Assembly: GCA_016789305.1 (NCBI GenBank)
Contig: JAEURJ010000025.1
Location: forward strand, 124,001 to 188,000
Length of the DNA: 64,000 nt
Origin: Anaerolineales bacterium
GTDB taxonomy: Bacteria > Chloroflexota > Anaerolineae > Anaerolineales > Villigracilaceae
Direction: 5' to 3'
A program made the position numbers and the translations under genes. Numbering within the stretch: position 1 is the stretch's first letter; each line of letters begins with the position of its first letter. Positions 25,935-34,771 of the stretch are shown here, in pieces. The notes under the pieces are model-generated. The model did not search any database. It saw only the letters and a list, made by a program, of their open reading frames with translations, and was not told where the DNA came from.

Positions 25935-27014
25935 ATGCCAGCAAAACTAGAAGATATCGCCAGAGAATCCGGCTTTTCGATTGCCACCGTCTCCAGAGTC
26001 CTAACCAACAGCACGTACCCGGTCAGGGCAGCAGTGCGGGAGAAGATCCTTGAAACTGCTCAAGCCCTGGGCTACCGCCCCAACCTGATCGCCCGCAGCC
26101 TGCGAACCGACCAGACGAATACGGTGGGCATTCTTGTGGATGATCTGCTCAGTCCTTTCAGTCCCCCGGTTGTGCGTGGCATTCAAGATCGATTGAAAGA
26201 GAATAATTTCCTCAGTCTGATCGTCAACTCCGATTGGGATGTGGACCAGGAACGCGCCGGCATCGAATCGCTTCTGAGCCGCCCGGTAGATGGCATTATC
26301 TTTGTCGAATATTCGCATCTGACCAGCAGCGAACTCCTTACGAGCGCCAACAAGCCGGGAGTATTCGTGCATCGGCTGTTCGGCACGCCGATCAAAAATT
26401 CAGTTGTGCCTGATGACGTTTACGGCGCCAGCATTGCTGTCGATCACCTGGTTACGCTAGGGCATCGAGCCATTGCTTACATCAATGGCCCTGAAAGTTG
26501 GCATAGTGCAAAAGGGCGTCTTGAGGGGTACAAAAAGGCTCTCGAGAAACATGAGATTGAACTTGTGGAAGAGTGGATGATGCCAGGAGATTGGGAGGTG
26601 GAAGGTGGGTACAAAAGTGCACAACAGCTTCTACAATTATCGAACCATCCCACTGCTATTTTTGCAGCCAACGACCTGATGGCACTGGGCGCCATCTACG
26701 CAGTCCAGGATGCCGGTCTGCGTGTTCCCCAGGATATTGCTATTGTTGGCTATGACAACCGGGAGTTCAGTTGGATCGTCCGCCCGAACATCACCACTGT
26801 GGAAATGCCCGTCTATGAAATGGGCAGGATCGCTGCCGAAATTCTTTTGCAGCAAATTCTTGATGGCACACGAGAAAATGAGGAAGTCAAAGTCAAGGGA
26901 GAATTGATCGTCCGAGACAGCTGCGGGGCAGATCAGTCGCAAAAGACGGATCGTCGCTTTGAACGGAATACATCTCTGCGAAGGGTTCTCTTGAACAAAG
27001 ACCCCGACAATTAG
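25935..27014 (+). CDS. LacI-family repressor of the arabinoside locus
   Basis: The 359-aa protein has an N-terminal LacI helix-turn-helix (LEDIARESGFSIATVSRVL) and hinge helix, then a periplasmic-binding-protein-like sensor domain (VGILVDDLLSPFSPPVVRGI; AIFAANDLMALGA; VAIVGYDN-type end). It should bind the AAACGTTT palindromes at 25789-25910 and release them on binding an arabinoside-derived sugar (inference). The last 30 residues after VRDSCGA are unusually long and polar. AAGGAAAG precedes the ATG. Confidence 0.93.
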   Translation: MPAKLEDIARESGFSIATVSRVLTNSTYPVRAAVREKILETAQALGYRPNLIARSLRTDQTNTVGILVDDLLSPFSPPVVRGIQDRLKENNFLSLIVNSDWDVDQERAGIESLLSRPVDGIIFVEYSHLTSSELLTSANKPGVFVHRLFGTPIKNSVVPDDVYGASIAVDHLVTLGHRAIAYINGPESWHSAKGRLEGYKKALEKHEIELVEEWMMPGDWEVEGGYKSAQQLLQLSNHPTAIFAANDLMALGAIYAVQDAGLRVPQDIAIVGYDNREFSWIVRPNITTVEMPVYEMGRIAAEILLQQILDGTRENEEVKVKGELIVRDSCGADQSQKTDRRFERNTSLRRVLLNKDPDN

Positions 27015-27054
27015 CTTTCAAATCCGATGTGGGATCTGTAACGGGAGGTGACCC

Positions 27055-28155
27055 ATGAAAGCTTCGACGAAGCTCATACTCGCTGGCGTGGGAATTGCGG
27101 TCATTCTCAGCCTTGTGCTGTTTCCCGGTTTCCTCCCAGGTTTCCTGCGCCCGTTACCCACCACACCCTCATCAAGCCCCGCTGCAAAACCTGCCACATT
27201 TCACAACCCGCTTAACTCTAGTGGACCGGATCCCTGGATGACATATTATGATGGATATTACTATCTCGCTGCTACAACCTGGGGGAGTGCATCGGTTGGG
27301 CTGACCATGCGTAAGGCGGCCACCATCGCCGAATTGAAAGATACCCGGCCCTTGCAGGTCTTTATGGATTACACCCTGTCCCGCTGCTGTAATTATTGGG
27401 CGCCTGAATTCTATTTGCTTGATGGTCCGGATGGACTCAGGTGGTATGGGTATTACACAGGCGGACCCGGAAATGGCATCGATGGGCAGCGGATGCATGT
27501 CATCGAAAGCACTGGCACAGACCCGTTGGGACCCTACACCTACAAAGCAGAACTTACGGACTCGATCGGTGGCTGGGCGATCGATAGCAGCATCCTGCAA
27601 CTGGATGGCTCATTGTATTTGCTATTCTCAGCTTTTTCAGGCAGTGATATTTCGGCGATCACCAATGACCAAAATCTGTATCTCGCTCCAATGAGCAATC
27701 CATGGACAGTATCAGGTGACCGAGTGTTGATTTCCTCCCCTACCTATGATTGGGAACGGCAGGATGGCAGGGTCAACGAAGGTCCGGTGGCGCTTCAACA
27801 TGATGGTAAAACATTTGTCGTCTACTCAGCCAGCGGTTGCTGGGGACCGAACTACAAGCTCGGCATGCTGACGTTTAATGGGGGTGATCCATTAGATGCC
27901 ACTTCATGGGTTAAATCTCCCAAGCCAGTTTTTCAAGGCACCAACAAGGTCTTCGCCCCGGGGCACAACAACTTTTTCAAATCGCCGGATGGCAAAGAAG
28001 ATTGGATGATCTATCACGCCAACGTTGCTGCGAGCGGAACATGTGATATGAACCGGACTCCGCGCATCCAGAAGATCGCCTGGAACAGTGATGGAACTCC
28101 TGATTTCGGCAATCCCATTGATCTCAACACAGAACTGCCAGTTCCATCCGAATAA
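27055..28155 (+). CDS. GH43-family arabinan-active hydrolase, signal-anchored
   Basis: The 366-aa protein has an N-terminal membrane segment (about 7-24) and a Pro/Ser-rich linker, so it is exported and may stay anchored. The five-bladed propeller shows Asp59 (SSGPDPW), Asp in GWAIDSSILQ and Glu in RVNEGPVAL, the catalytic triad of GH43. WYGYYTGGPGN and the late PGHNNFF are further propeller blades. It would cut arabinan or arabinoxylan outside the cell to feed the transporter. It lies 40 bases after the LacI gene and probably shares its transcript. The exact GH43 subfamily is uncertain. Confidence 0.87.
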   Translation: MKASTKLILAGVGIAVILSLVLFPGFLPGFLRPLPTTPSSSPAAKPATFHNPLNSSGPDPWMTYYDGYYYLAATTWGSASVGLTMRKAATIAELKDTRPLQVFMDYTLSRCCNYWAPEFYLLDGPDGLRWYGYYTGGPGNGIDGQRMHVIESTGTDPLGPYTYKAELTDSIGGWAIDSSILQLDGSLYLLFSAFSGSDISAITNDQNLYLAPMSNPWTVSGDRVLISSPTYDWERQDGRVNEGPVALQHDGKTFVVYSASGCWGPNYKLGMLTFNGGDPLDATSWVKSPKPVFQGTNKVFAPGHNNFFKSPDGKEDWMIYHANVAASGTCDMNRTPRIQKIAWNSDGTPDFGNPIDLNTELPVPSE

Positions 28156-28289
28156 CAATCTTTTAGGTAATCCAACAATTGAGGTAGGTCACCCATTAGG
28201 GTATGGAATTGTCCTGCTGGCGGCTTATCAATGATTGGCAAGATCCACAGCTCGTGTCATCATCAACGTGGCATATGTGCTTGTTACTA

Positions 28290-28376
28290 CCGTGGTAAAC
28301 TGACACTGTTCCCCAATTACATCCCAGGTGCCATGTTGGTCTAATGGAACTGCCTTATTCACTGCAAAAAGCACAA
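28290..28376 (+). repeat. Repeat upstream of mvaD relic B, shared with relic C
   Basis: Words such as GGTAAACT, CCCCAATTACAT, GTGCCATGTTGGT and AATGGAACTG recur in the same order and spacing at 44610-44696 upstream of relic C. The two relics therefore share their upstream flank as well as the mvaD start. This flank is not seen upstream of the intact mvaD or relic A. Confidence 0.6.
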
Positions 28377-28417
28377 ATATTTCATAAATTCAATCGCCTT
28401 TTTTGCGCAAAACCCAC

Positions 28418-28528
28418 ATGAATACTCAAACTATCACCGCCCAGGCTTCGCCAAACATTGCTTTCACTAAGTTGTCACAAGGGAACACAGTATATGGTGA
28501 CTGCAAGGTTGGTTTTACCTATATATAG
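28418..28528 (+). pseudogene. mvaD 5'-end relic, copy B
   Basis: The frame from 28418 reads MNTQTITAQASPNIAFTKLS and continues QGNTVYGDCK to a TAG at 28526. Residues 1-16 match the intact MvaD start (MNTHTITAQSSPNIAF) except at two positions, and 3rd-base changes are scattered. After AACACAG it departs from mvaD but still matches relics A and C for about 30 bases. The relic lies between the arabinoside locus and the reductase island. Confidence 0.8.
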
Positions 28529-28579
28529 AGGACGCCAAGTACGAAAACTGGAAAACAATTACGCCCCATCATACTGAGG

Positions 28580-29043
28580 TGTAATTTTATATTAGGATGC
28601 CATGAATCCTTAGGGGCAGGGATACACACAATCGGACAGATTTTTCGTGCTTGATAGAACGTAAAAGGATCACTTTGAGGGCAATTTTAATGAATGGCAG
28701 GAAGATAAAGCATCCTCTTCTAAAATCTAGCGCGGCGCAATTTTAGAGGTCTAAACCTATACCGCATACCAGATTTGTACCCCGCTGGTCAGATCCGATT
28801 GCGGTTGTGAGACGGAATAAATATCTTCAATTTAACCTTCCATAAGGCAATATTAGCAGGTCTGATATTCTGGTATCGCTGCCCTGTCGTCAAGTACTGA
28901 ATGAGTCTGGGTATGAATAGTTTTCAAAAAGCGATTACGCCTCCCTTTTGTCAATGGGGCGTAATCGCTAAATAGTGCTTATGAATCGTTGGGGCAGGGA
29001 TGTACAAAATCGAACATATTTTTCTTGTCTGGCAAACGGTAAG
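28580..29043 (+). repeat. Two direct repeats and a hairpin left of the reductase island
   Basis: About 80 bases at 28580-28664 recur at 28961-29043 (shared ATGAATC, GGGGCAGGGAT, AATCGGACA or AATCGAACA, ATTTTTC). Just before the second copy lies a long hairpin, AGCGATTACGCCTCC (28930-28944) against GGGGCGTAATCGCT (28956-28969). No gene is visible from 28529 to 29126. The region otherwise holds repeat R2a. Confidence 0.6.
28755..28895 (+). repeat. Repeat R2a, left border of the reductase island
   Basis: About 140 bases match 42735-42885 (R2b) in the same orientation. ATACCAGATTTGTACCCCG aligns with ATACCGGATATGTATCCCG, then ATCCGATTGCGG is identical, and GCCCTGTCGTCAAG aligns with GCCCTGTTATCAAG. 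On the minus strand both copies end in a similar short peptide (PQSDL..G..I.Y), so they may derive from a gene 3' end. The two copies bracket the aldo/keto reductase genes. Confidence 0.6.
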
Positions 29044-29126
29044 AAAATGAAATTAAGAGGATATTTCTATCTTTAGTGACAGACGAGAGGCAAAGCTTAT
29101 TTGGTTCCTGTACACCTCTCGTCTTT

Positions 29127-30110
29127 TTACTGATGGCCCACAATCTGATGCGGCACATATAGTTCTTCTAGGTATGTGACATCTTCTGGGGTTAGTTTCA
29201 CGGATAACGCGCCGACTGCCTCTTCCAAATGCGAGATCTTCGTTGCTCCAATAATGGGTGCTGTCACCGGTTCTTTTTGTAGCAGCCAGGCAAGAGCAAT
29301 TTGCGCGCGTGAAACCCCGTGTTTTTGCGCCAGTTCCGCAACACGCTCCACAATTAGTTGGTCAGAATCCGCTTTTGCATCGTATTTGTTTTTAGCCATT
29401 TGATCGGTTTCGGAACGCAGCGTGCTTTCAGTGGAAACATTATGGGTCAACCGCCCGGATGCCAGCGGCGACCAAGGAATCACTCCGATCTTCTCTTCAC
29501 TGCAGAGTGGCAGCATCTCTCGTTCTTCTTCACGATAGATGAGGTTTAGATGATTCTGCATAGATATGAAACGCGTCCATCCATATTTTTCGGAGACGTT
29601 CAATGCCTTCTGGAACTGCCATGCAAACATGGAAGAGGCCCCGATATAACGCGCCTTGCCTGCCCGCACTATATCATTTAAGGCTTCCATCGTCTCCTCG
29701 ATCGGTGTTTCATAATCCCAACGATGGATCTGGTAAAGATCTACGTAATCTGTCCCTAGCCGCTTTAAGCTGTTATCAATTTCACTCAGAATTGCCTTGC
29801 GTGAAAGTCCACCACTATTGGGTGCATCGCCCATCTTGCCATATACCTTGGTGGCGATGACTACCTCATCGCGTTTTGCAAAATCTTTTAAAGCGCGCCC
29901 GAGAATCTCTTCGCTCGCCCCAATGGAATACACATTGGCCGTGTCAAAAAAATTGATCCCAAGCTCAAGGGCTTTCTTGATGACTGGTCGACTGTCATCC
30001 TCGCTTAGTACCCATTTGTGAACCCAACGTGTTGCATCCCCAAAGCCCATACAGCCAAGACAAATACGCGAGACTTTCATCCCTGTTGAACCTAATCGGA
30101 CATATTCCAT
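29127..30110 (-). CDS. Aldo/keto reductase (AKR), YajO-like
   Basis: The 327-aa TIM-barrel NADPH oxidoreductase shows the Asp-Tyr-Lys-His tetrad in FFDTANVY, IATKVYG and YQIHRWD. NADPH-site segments follow (WSPLASGRLTH; PIIGATKISHLEEA). The substrate is unknown; similar proteins reduce diverse aldehydes and ketones. It is the 3'-most of seven AKR genes, all read on the minus strand. About 500 bases with a broken gene separate it from the next. Confidence 0.9.
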   Translation of the reverse strand: MEYVRLGSTGMKVSRICLGCMGFGDATRWVHKWVLSEDDSRPVIKKALELGINFFDTANVYSIGASEEILGRALKDFAKRDEVVIATKVYGKMGDAPNSGGLSRKAILSEIDNSLKRLGTDYVDLYQIHRWDYETPIEETMEALNDIVRAGKARYIGASSMFAWQFQKALNVSEKYGWTRFISMQNHLNLIYREEEREMLPLCSEEKIGVIPWSPLASGRLTHNVSTESTLRSETDQMAKNKYDAKADSDQLIVERVAELAQKHGVSRAQIALAWLLQKEPVTAPIIGATKISHLEEAVGALSVKLTPEDVTYLEELYVPHQIVGHQ

Positions 30111-30174
30111 GGTTTTATCCTTTCAATTGATGTGCCGGTTTTTCGATTTCCAAATACCCCGGGCAGCCAGATCC

Positions 30175-30452
30175 CTACTTCCGGTTCCTGGGTCCGGAGC
30201 GCGAATGCGCTACCACAAAGCAAGTCACGTTGTCCCAAGAGTTGCGGATGCCGAGAAACAGTAGCAGAATCATGACCATGCTGATGATACACAATGCGGC
30301 TGATGGATATCCCGGGGAAGTATCGCAGCACCGATGAGCACGGCATACGCAAACAGAGGCAATGTCATACACCATATCCAATCTTCAAGCGTCGATTGGT
30401 AGTGAGAAACTCTCTGCATCCGCCGGATGATGATGAACAGATAGATTACCAT
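30175..30452 (-). pseudogene. Frameshifted membrane-protein remnant
   Basis: One frame (30452 to about 30310) encodes YLFIIIRRM, EDWIWCMTLPLFAYAVLIG, a transmembrane helix. The neighbouring frame continues ALCIISMVMILLLFLGI and SWDNVT, a second helix, from about 30310 down to 30175. Together they look like part of one small integral membrane protein with a frameshift near 30310. No complete gene remains. Between 30453 and 30605 nothing is recognisable. Confidence 0.6.
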
Positions 30453-30605
30453 TTACGTTGCGAAGCTTGATGTTTCTGGTTTGGAATTTGACTCAACATT
30501 CATTCTTGTACCGCAAGCAGTAAGAGACAACAGAACAACTGCCGCTGTCTACATTAAGAGCAATTGTCTCGTTATATTTTTCATTGGGATTTCCTTCTTT
30601 CTCTA

Positions 30606-31573
30606 TTACATACCGACAATTGACGATTCATCCAGCATTGCGTCAATGTCGTCTATCTCAAGCTGCGTCAGCTTAACGTTTGCGGCACCTGCGTTCTCCA
30701 CCATGCGCTCGTACTTCCGTGTTCCCGGAATCGGAACGACATGGCGGCTCTTAGCAAGCAAATAGGCAAGCGATATTTGTGCGGGAGTTGCATTTTTTCC
30801 TGCGCTTTCCTATGGAGCATTTCAATCACTACCTGATTCTTGTCCTGCCCATTTTCCGAAAAGAGTTTCATTCTTCCACGCCAGTCACCTTCCGGGAATA
30901 CCATGTTCTTGTCATATGCCGCGCTCAAAAAACCCTTTGCAAGTGGATAATGAGTAACAAGCCCGATGCCAAGCTCCTCATATAACGAAAGCGGCGCTTC
31001 CATTTGGCGATGGAGCAAGGAAAATTGGTTTTGTATCGCGGTAACGGGACATACCTGGTGCGCTCTACGAATTACTTCTTCACTTACTGTTGAAATTCCC
31101 CAATGCAAAATTTTACCTTCATCGATCAGCTGGCTCATGGTTCTTGCAATTTCTTCAATTGAGTCTTCGGGATTGTATCGGTGAAGATAATACAGATCCA
31201 CATAGTCAGTTCGCAATCGACGAAGCGATGTTTCCAGAGAAGAACGTACTTTTTTTGGATGCGTATCGTAGAGAAAGCCATTATTACTAAAAGCAATCCC
31301 AAATTTGGTGGCGATTTTCACCTTATTTCGGTAAGGCTCAAGGGCACTGCCCACCAGATCTTCATTATGCTCATTTGAGCCATCGTCGCTGACGTAAACT
31401 TCCGCTGTATCGAAGAAGGTATAACCTTCATCAACGGCTCCCTGCAAGATGCGCGTCATTTCCTTTTTATCTGCCGCCGCACCAAACGTATGGGTCATAC
31501 CCATACAGCCAAAGCCAATTTCTGAAACTTCTAAATCTTTTCCAAGGATTCTAGTTTTCACCTGTGTTCTCAT
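30606..31573 (-). pseudogene. Aldo/keto reductase with a single-base frameshift
   Basis: The frame from 31573 encodes a normal AKR N-terminus and core (FFDTAEVY, IATKFGIA, YYLHRYNPE tetrad motifs). After HRKAQEK, at an A6 run (minus strand, 30798-30793), it shifts into nonsense ending at 30668. Adding one A restores the expected C-terminus: NATPAQISLAYLLAKS, VVPIPGTRKYERM, ENAGAANVKLT and SSIVGM, stop at 30606. This is either a real inactivating deletion or a homopolymer sequencing error. The start overlaps the upstream AKR stop (ATGA). Confidence 0.85.
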
Positions 31574-32445
31574 TTCTGTGCGTTGTAATCTGGATGTGGT
31601 CTGTCCAAATACTGTCTGCTGTGTTCTTCTTCAGTTATCGCCGATAAGTGGGAAGCAAAGTAGCTTGTATCTGTATCCAACGCACGAATGTTCTCCAGCT
31701 CAACTTCGGTTAAGGTGAAATCAAATATTTCAAGGTTTGACTTGATGTGTTCGGGATTTGAGGATTTCGGTAATGGAATAAAGCCTTCCTGTGTGTGCCA
31801 GCGGAGAATTATCTGCACAACAGTTTTTTTATATTTTTCTGCCAATGCCACGAGTGCAGGCTCTGAAAGCAGTTTTTTATCACCATGTCCTACCGGGTAA
31901 AAGCTCTCAACGCGAATGTTGTACTTGTCAAGGAGCTTGCGAAGAGTACGCTCTTGAAAATAGGGATGGCACTCAATTTGATCGATCTGGGGCACAATGC
32001 GTCCATTTTCGAGAATATCAATGACTTGCTTTTCTTCAAAATTTGATATACCAATGGATTTTACTTTGCCTTCACTCACTGCATCTTCAAGAGCCTTCCA
32101 TGCACCAATGTAATCACCAAAGCGAATATGGAGAAGCAGGAGGTCAATATACGGTGTATCAAGCCGGGCAAGGGTATCATTAATTGCCTGTTTTGCTTTT
32201 TCATATCCGAAATCACAAGGCATAATCTTTGTCGTTAAAAAGATTTCTTCACGTTTAATCCCTGACTTTTTCATTGCACGACCTACAGCTCGTTCGTTCA
32301 TGTAGGCATTAGCTGTATCAATTAATCGATAACCGCTTTCGAGTGCTTCGATTACACATCGCTCACAGTCATCCGGTGTCAGCATAAATACGCCGAAACC
32401 AATTGCTGGTATTTCAACCCCATTATTCATCATATAAGTTTTCAC
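31570..32445 (-). CDS. Aldo/keto reductase, AKR5-like (2,5-diketogluconate reductase type)
   Basis: The 291-aa protein has LIDTANAYMNERAVG, FLTTKIMP and LLLHIRFGD, giving the Asp-Tyr-Lys-His tetrad. IPLPKSSNPEHIKSNL is the NADPH site. It starts at GTG 32445 with AGGAG 8 bases upstream. It overlaps the frameshifted AKR downstream by 4 bases. The family reduces small aldehydes, methylglyoxal or keto-sugars; the substrate here is unknown. Confidence 0.9.
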   Translation of the reverse strand: MKTYMMNNGVEIPAIGFGVFMLTPDDCERCVIEALESGYRLIDTANAYMNERAVGRAMKKSGIKREEIFLTTKIMPCDFGYEKAKQAINDTLARLDTPYIDLLLLHIRFGDYIGAWKALEDAVSEGKVKSIGISNFEEKQVIDILENGRIVPQIDQIECHPYFQERTLRKLLDKYNIRVESFYPVGHGDKKLLSEPALVALAEKYKKTVVQIILRWHTQEGFIPLPKSSNPEHIKSNLEIFDFTLTEVELENIRALDTDTSYFASHLSAITEEEHSRQYLDRPHPDYNAQK

Positions 32446-32457
32446 CTATATACTCCT

Positions 32458-32535
32458 TTAGCCCAATTTATTGTATTCTTCATCACTCACAGGTTCACCC
32501 CATTCACCGGTAGCATTTTCACCTGGAACTTCCAC
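32458..32535 (-). pseudogene. C-terminal relic, possibly of a cupin protein
   Basis: Twenty-five codons read VEVPGENATGEWGEPVSDEE then YNKLG and a stop at 32458. The tail resembles the C-terminus of small cupin-type proteins often found with AKR and SDR genes (low-confidence recollection). It is joined directly to the truncated membrane-protein frame at 32535, so the junction looks like a deletion scar. Confidence 0.45.
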
Positions 32536-32696
32536 TACGATATGGCTGCGTTTGTTACAGCCATGTGAGTATCGATCCCTGCAATTAACGTTGTAGCTAC
32601 AAACATCAAGCCGGTCAGGGATGCTGCGGCGGTGCCGATAATCATGTAAATGGTTTGCCAGTTGTTCAGGACTAGCAACTCAGTTCCCCGGATCAT
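32535..32696 (-). pseudogene. Truncated membrane-protein gene
   Basis: A 53-codon frame starts MIRGTELLVLNNWQTIYMII with AGGA 4-5 bases upstream. It encodes one and a half hydrophobic segments (GTAAASLTGLMFVATTLIAG), then stops at a TAG that coincides with the junction to the cupin-like tail. It appears to be the first quarter of a longer membrane protein cut by a deletion. Confidence 0.55.
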
Positions 32697-32730
32697 AAAA
32701 TCCTACTTTCGAAAGACTTAATCATGTTGT

Positions 32731-33108
32731 TCAACGTGGTAAAAGTTTGATGGTTGCGGATCGGGGTCCAGTGCTTGTCATATGGCTAATGATGTTGGCA
32801 GCATAGCGGCCATACTTCACACCATAAGCGCGATCTACCTGGTCGTTGACCTCAGAGTCAGACTCTTCTACGAAGGTGACATCCTTGTCGACGCCTCCTG
32901 CGCGGATGTGACCTTCGTAGCGCACTTGAACGCTGCGAAACCAGGCAGCCGTACGCCCATTCATGGATCGGACATAGATGTCGTTGCCGACCCGAACAAC
33001 CCAAATTGGCAATGACTTTCGCAGCGTGCCATTGCGTCGCATAGTTGCGATTTGTAATTCTTCTGCTCTTCCAATCTTGTTGAGCTCATCGCTTGTCCAT
33101 GTGGTCAT
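32731..33108 (-). CDS. DUF2255-family protein
   Basis: The 125-aa protein (MTTWTSDELNKIGRAEE) shows IWVVRVGNDIYVRSMNG and AWFRSVQ followed by GHI, the pattern of DUF2255, a small split-barrel fold related to flavin-binding nitroreductase-like proteins. The function is unknown. ATG 33108 has GGAGG about 10 bases upstream; the longer frame to 33255 has none and overlaps the SnoaL-like gene. Its neighbours are all redox enzymes. Confidence 0.8.
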   Translation of the reverse strand: MTTWTSDELNKIGRAEELQIATMRRNGTLRKSLPIWVVRVGNDIYVRSMNGRTAAWFRSVQVRYEGHIRAGGVDKDVTFVEESDSEVNDQVDRAYGVKYGRYAANIISHMTSTGPRSATIKLLPR

Positions 33109-33202
33109 AAGATATGTCCTCCAACAAAACTTGATCTGGACCTCAAAGTCGAGATCCGTTGCTGGTGGGTGCTGCCAACGCAGAGGAATTCGGTAGTCAT
33201 TA

Positions 33203-33664
33203 TTAATCGAATTCCTGCTTGTCTTCCCAATCAAACACAGATTTTCTTCTAGCAATCAACCATCGGTTGCTCATACGGATGTATTCATCCTGATAATACA
33301 CACCAATCGTGGTCTTCATCCTCCTGCCGTTTTCAATGCCAATCAAGGTCACCAGGCAGTAGGAAGTTCCAGATGCGGCATCATCCTTGATCACCACGGT
33401 TTGTTGCCCGTTGAAGTGGTAAACGGTCTCAAAGTTTTGGAGAAAGGCTCCAAACGTCGTTTCCAGCTCTTGCCGCCCACTCAATTTGGCAACCAACTCA
33501 TCCTTGCGATATGTTTCCACCAGGGCGTCTGGCGCAAAAAGCTGCACTTGTGCTGTGACATCTCTTTTATCGGCTAGGACGGAAAAGGTATCTACCAGTT
33601 CTTTGAGAGCAAGGCGATCTTCGATCTCACAGATTCTCTTTTCGAGATTCTCATCGTTTTTCAT
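33203..33664 (-). CDS. SnoaL-like (NTF2-fold) protein
   Basis: The 153-aa protein has the N-terminal helix RLALKELVDTFSVLADKRD typical of SnoaL-like domains. A cone-shaped alpha+beta barrel follows (YHFNGQQTVVIKDD; GVYYQDEYIRMSNRW). Family members are small isomerases, hydrolases or ligand-binding proteins. The substrate is unknown. It lies between an AKR and DUF2255 on the same strand. Confidence 0.8.
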   Translation of the reverse strand: MKNDENLEKRICEIEDRLALKELVDTFSVLADKRDVTAQVQLFAPDALVETYRKDELVAKLSGRQELETTFGAFLQNFETVYHFNGQQTVVIKDDAASGTSYCLVTLIGIENGRRMKTTIGVYYQDEYIRMSNRWLIARRKSVFDWEDKQEFD

Positions 33665-33706
33665 AGTTTGTCCTTTTAGATGAATATGACAAGCTCGACG
33701 TTGACC

Positions 33707-34714
33707 TCAGACCATCTGGTCACTGTTCTGCTGCAATGCTTCAGAAGTACGAGCGCCTTGGATTTTGATCTTGGAGTAAGCCCCTTCAATCTGCTGAAGC
33801 TCATCAGGCGCAAGTGCAACGTTTACAGCACCAAGGTTTTCCTGAAGGTGCTCAAGCTTTGTCGTACCCGGAATTGGAACAATCCAAGGCTTTTGTGCCA
33901 GCAGCCAGGCGAGAGCGATCTGCGCCGGCGTTGCATTCTTGCGCTGCGCCCACTCATTAAGGAGATCGATCAGCGGTTGATTGGCCGCACGAGCCTTCGC
34001 CGTAAACCGAGGCATCATCGTAGCCCGCAGGTCTCCTGAATCGAATTTCGTTGCTGGTGTGATCTTCCCTGCGAGATAACCCATGCCCAAAGGGCTCCAC
34101 GGCACGAAGGTGATGCCAAGTTCTTCACAAACTGGCAACACACCTGGCTCTGAATCCCGGGTCCACAGGGAATACTCGTTTTGTACCGCCGTCACAGGCT
34201 GAACCGCATGGGCACGGCGAATTGTTCGTGGTCCTGCTTCGGAAAGTCCGAAATATTTGACCTTGCCTGCCTGGATCAAATCTTTCACTGCTCCGGCAAC
34301 ATCTTCAATCGGAACATTTGGGTCAATACGGTGCTGATAGAAAAGATCGATGTAATCAGTCTTCAATCGCTTGAGCGATGCATCGGCGACTTTCTTGATG
34401 TGCTCAGGACGGCTATTCAAGCCATTGATCTGTCGCGTGGTCGGATCAATATCGAAGCCGAATTTGGTGGCAATGATGACCTGGTTGCGAAAGGGAGCGA
34501 GAGCCTCCCCAACGAACTCCTCGTCGATGAAGGGTCCATAGATTTCAGCAGTGTCGAAGAATGTGACCCCAGCCTCATAGGCCGCGCGGATCACCGCAAT
34601 AGCCTGCTTCCTGTCCACTGCTGGGCCGTATGCCCAAACCATGTTCATGCAGCCAAAGCCAAGCGCCGAGACTTCCAGCCCGCTTTTTCCTAATTTACGT
34701 TTTTCCATTTTCAT
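33707..34714 (-). CDS. Aldo/keto reductase, AKR13-like
   Basis: The 335-aa protein shows FFDTAEIYGPFIDEEFVG, IATKFGFD and LFYQHRIDPN (Asp-Tyr-Lys-His tetrad), with the typical AKR13 block WSPLGMGYLAGKI and the NADPH motif PIPGTTKLEHLQENL. It is a close relative of the AKR at 40384 (about 60 percent identical by eye), so the pair probably arose by duplication. Substrates of this group include aryl aldehydes and methylglyoxal. Confidence 0.92.
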   Translation of the reverse strand: MKMEKRKLGKSGLEVSALGFGCMNMVWAYGPAVDRKQAIAVIRAAYEAGVTFFDTAEIYGPFIDEEFVGEALAPFRNQVIIATKFGFDIDPTTRQINGLNSRPEHIKKVADASLKRLKTDYIDLFYQHRIDPNVPIEDVAGAVKDLIQAGKVKYFGLSEAGPRTIRRAHAVQPVTAVQNEYSLWTRDSEPGVLPVCEELGITFVPWSPLGMGYLAGKITPATKFDSGDLRATMMPRFTAKARAANQPLIDLLNEWAQRKNATPAQIALAWLLAQKPWIVPIPGTTKLEHLQENLGAVNVALAPDELQQIEGAYSKIKIQGARTSEALQQNSDQMV

Positions 34715-34771
34715 GATTTGATACCTTTCAATTAACCATTACCAACCAGTTGTTGATCAACCTGGTCATGG

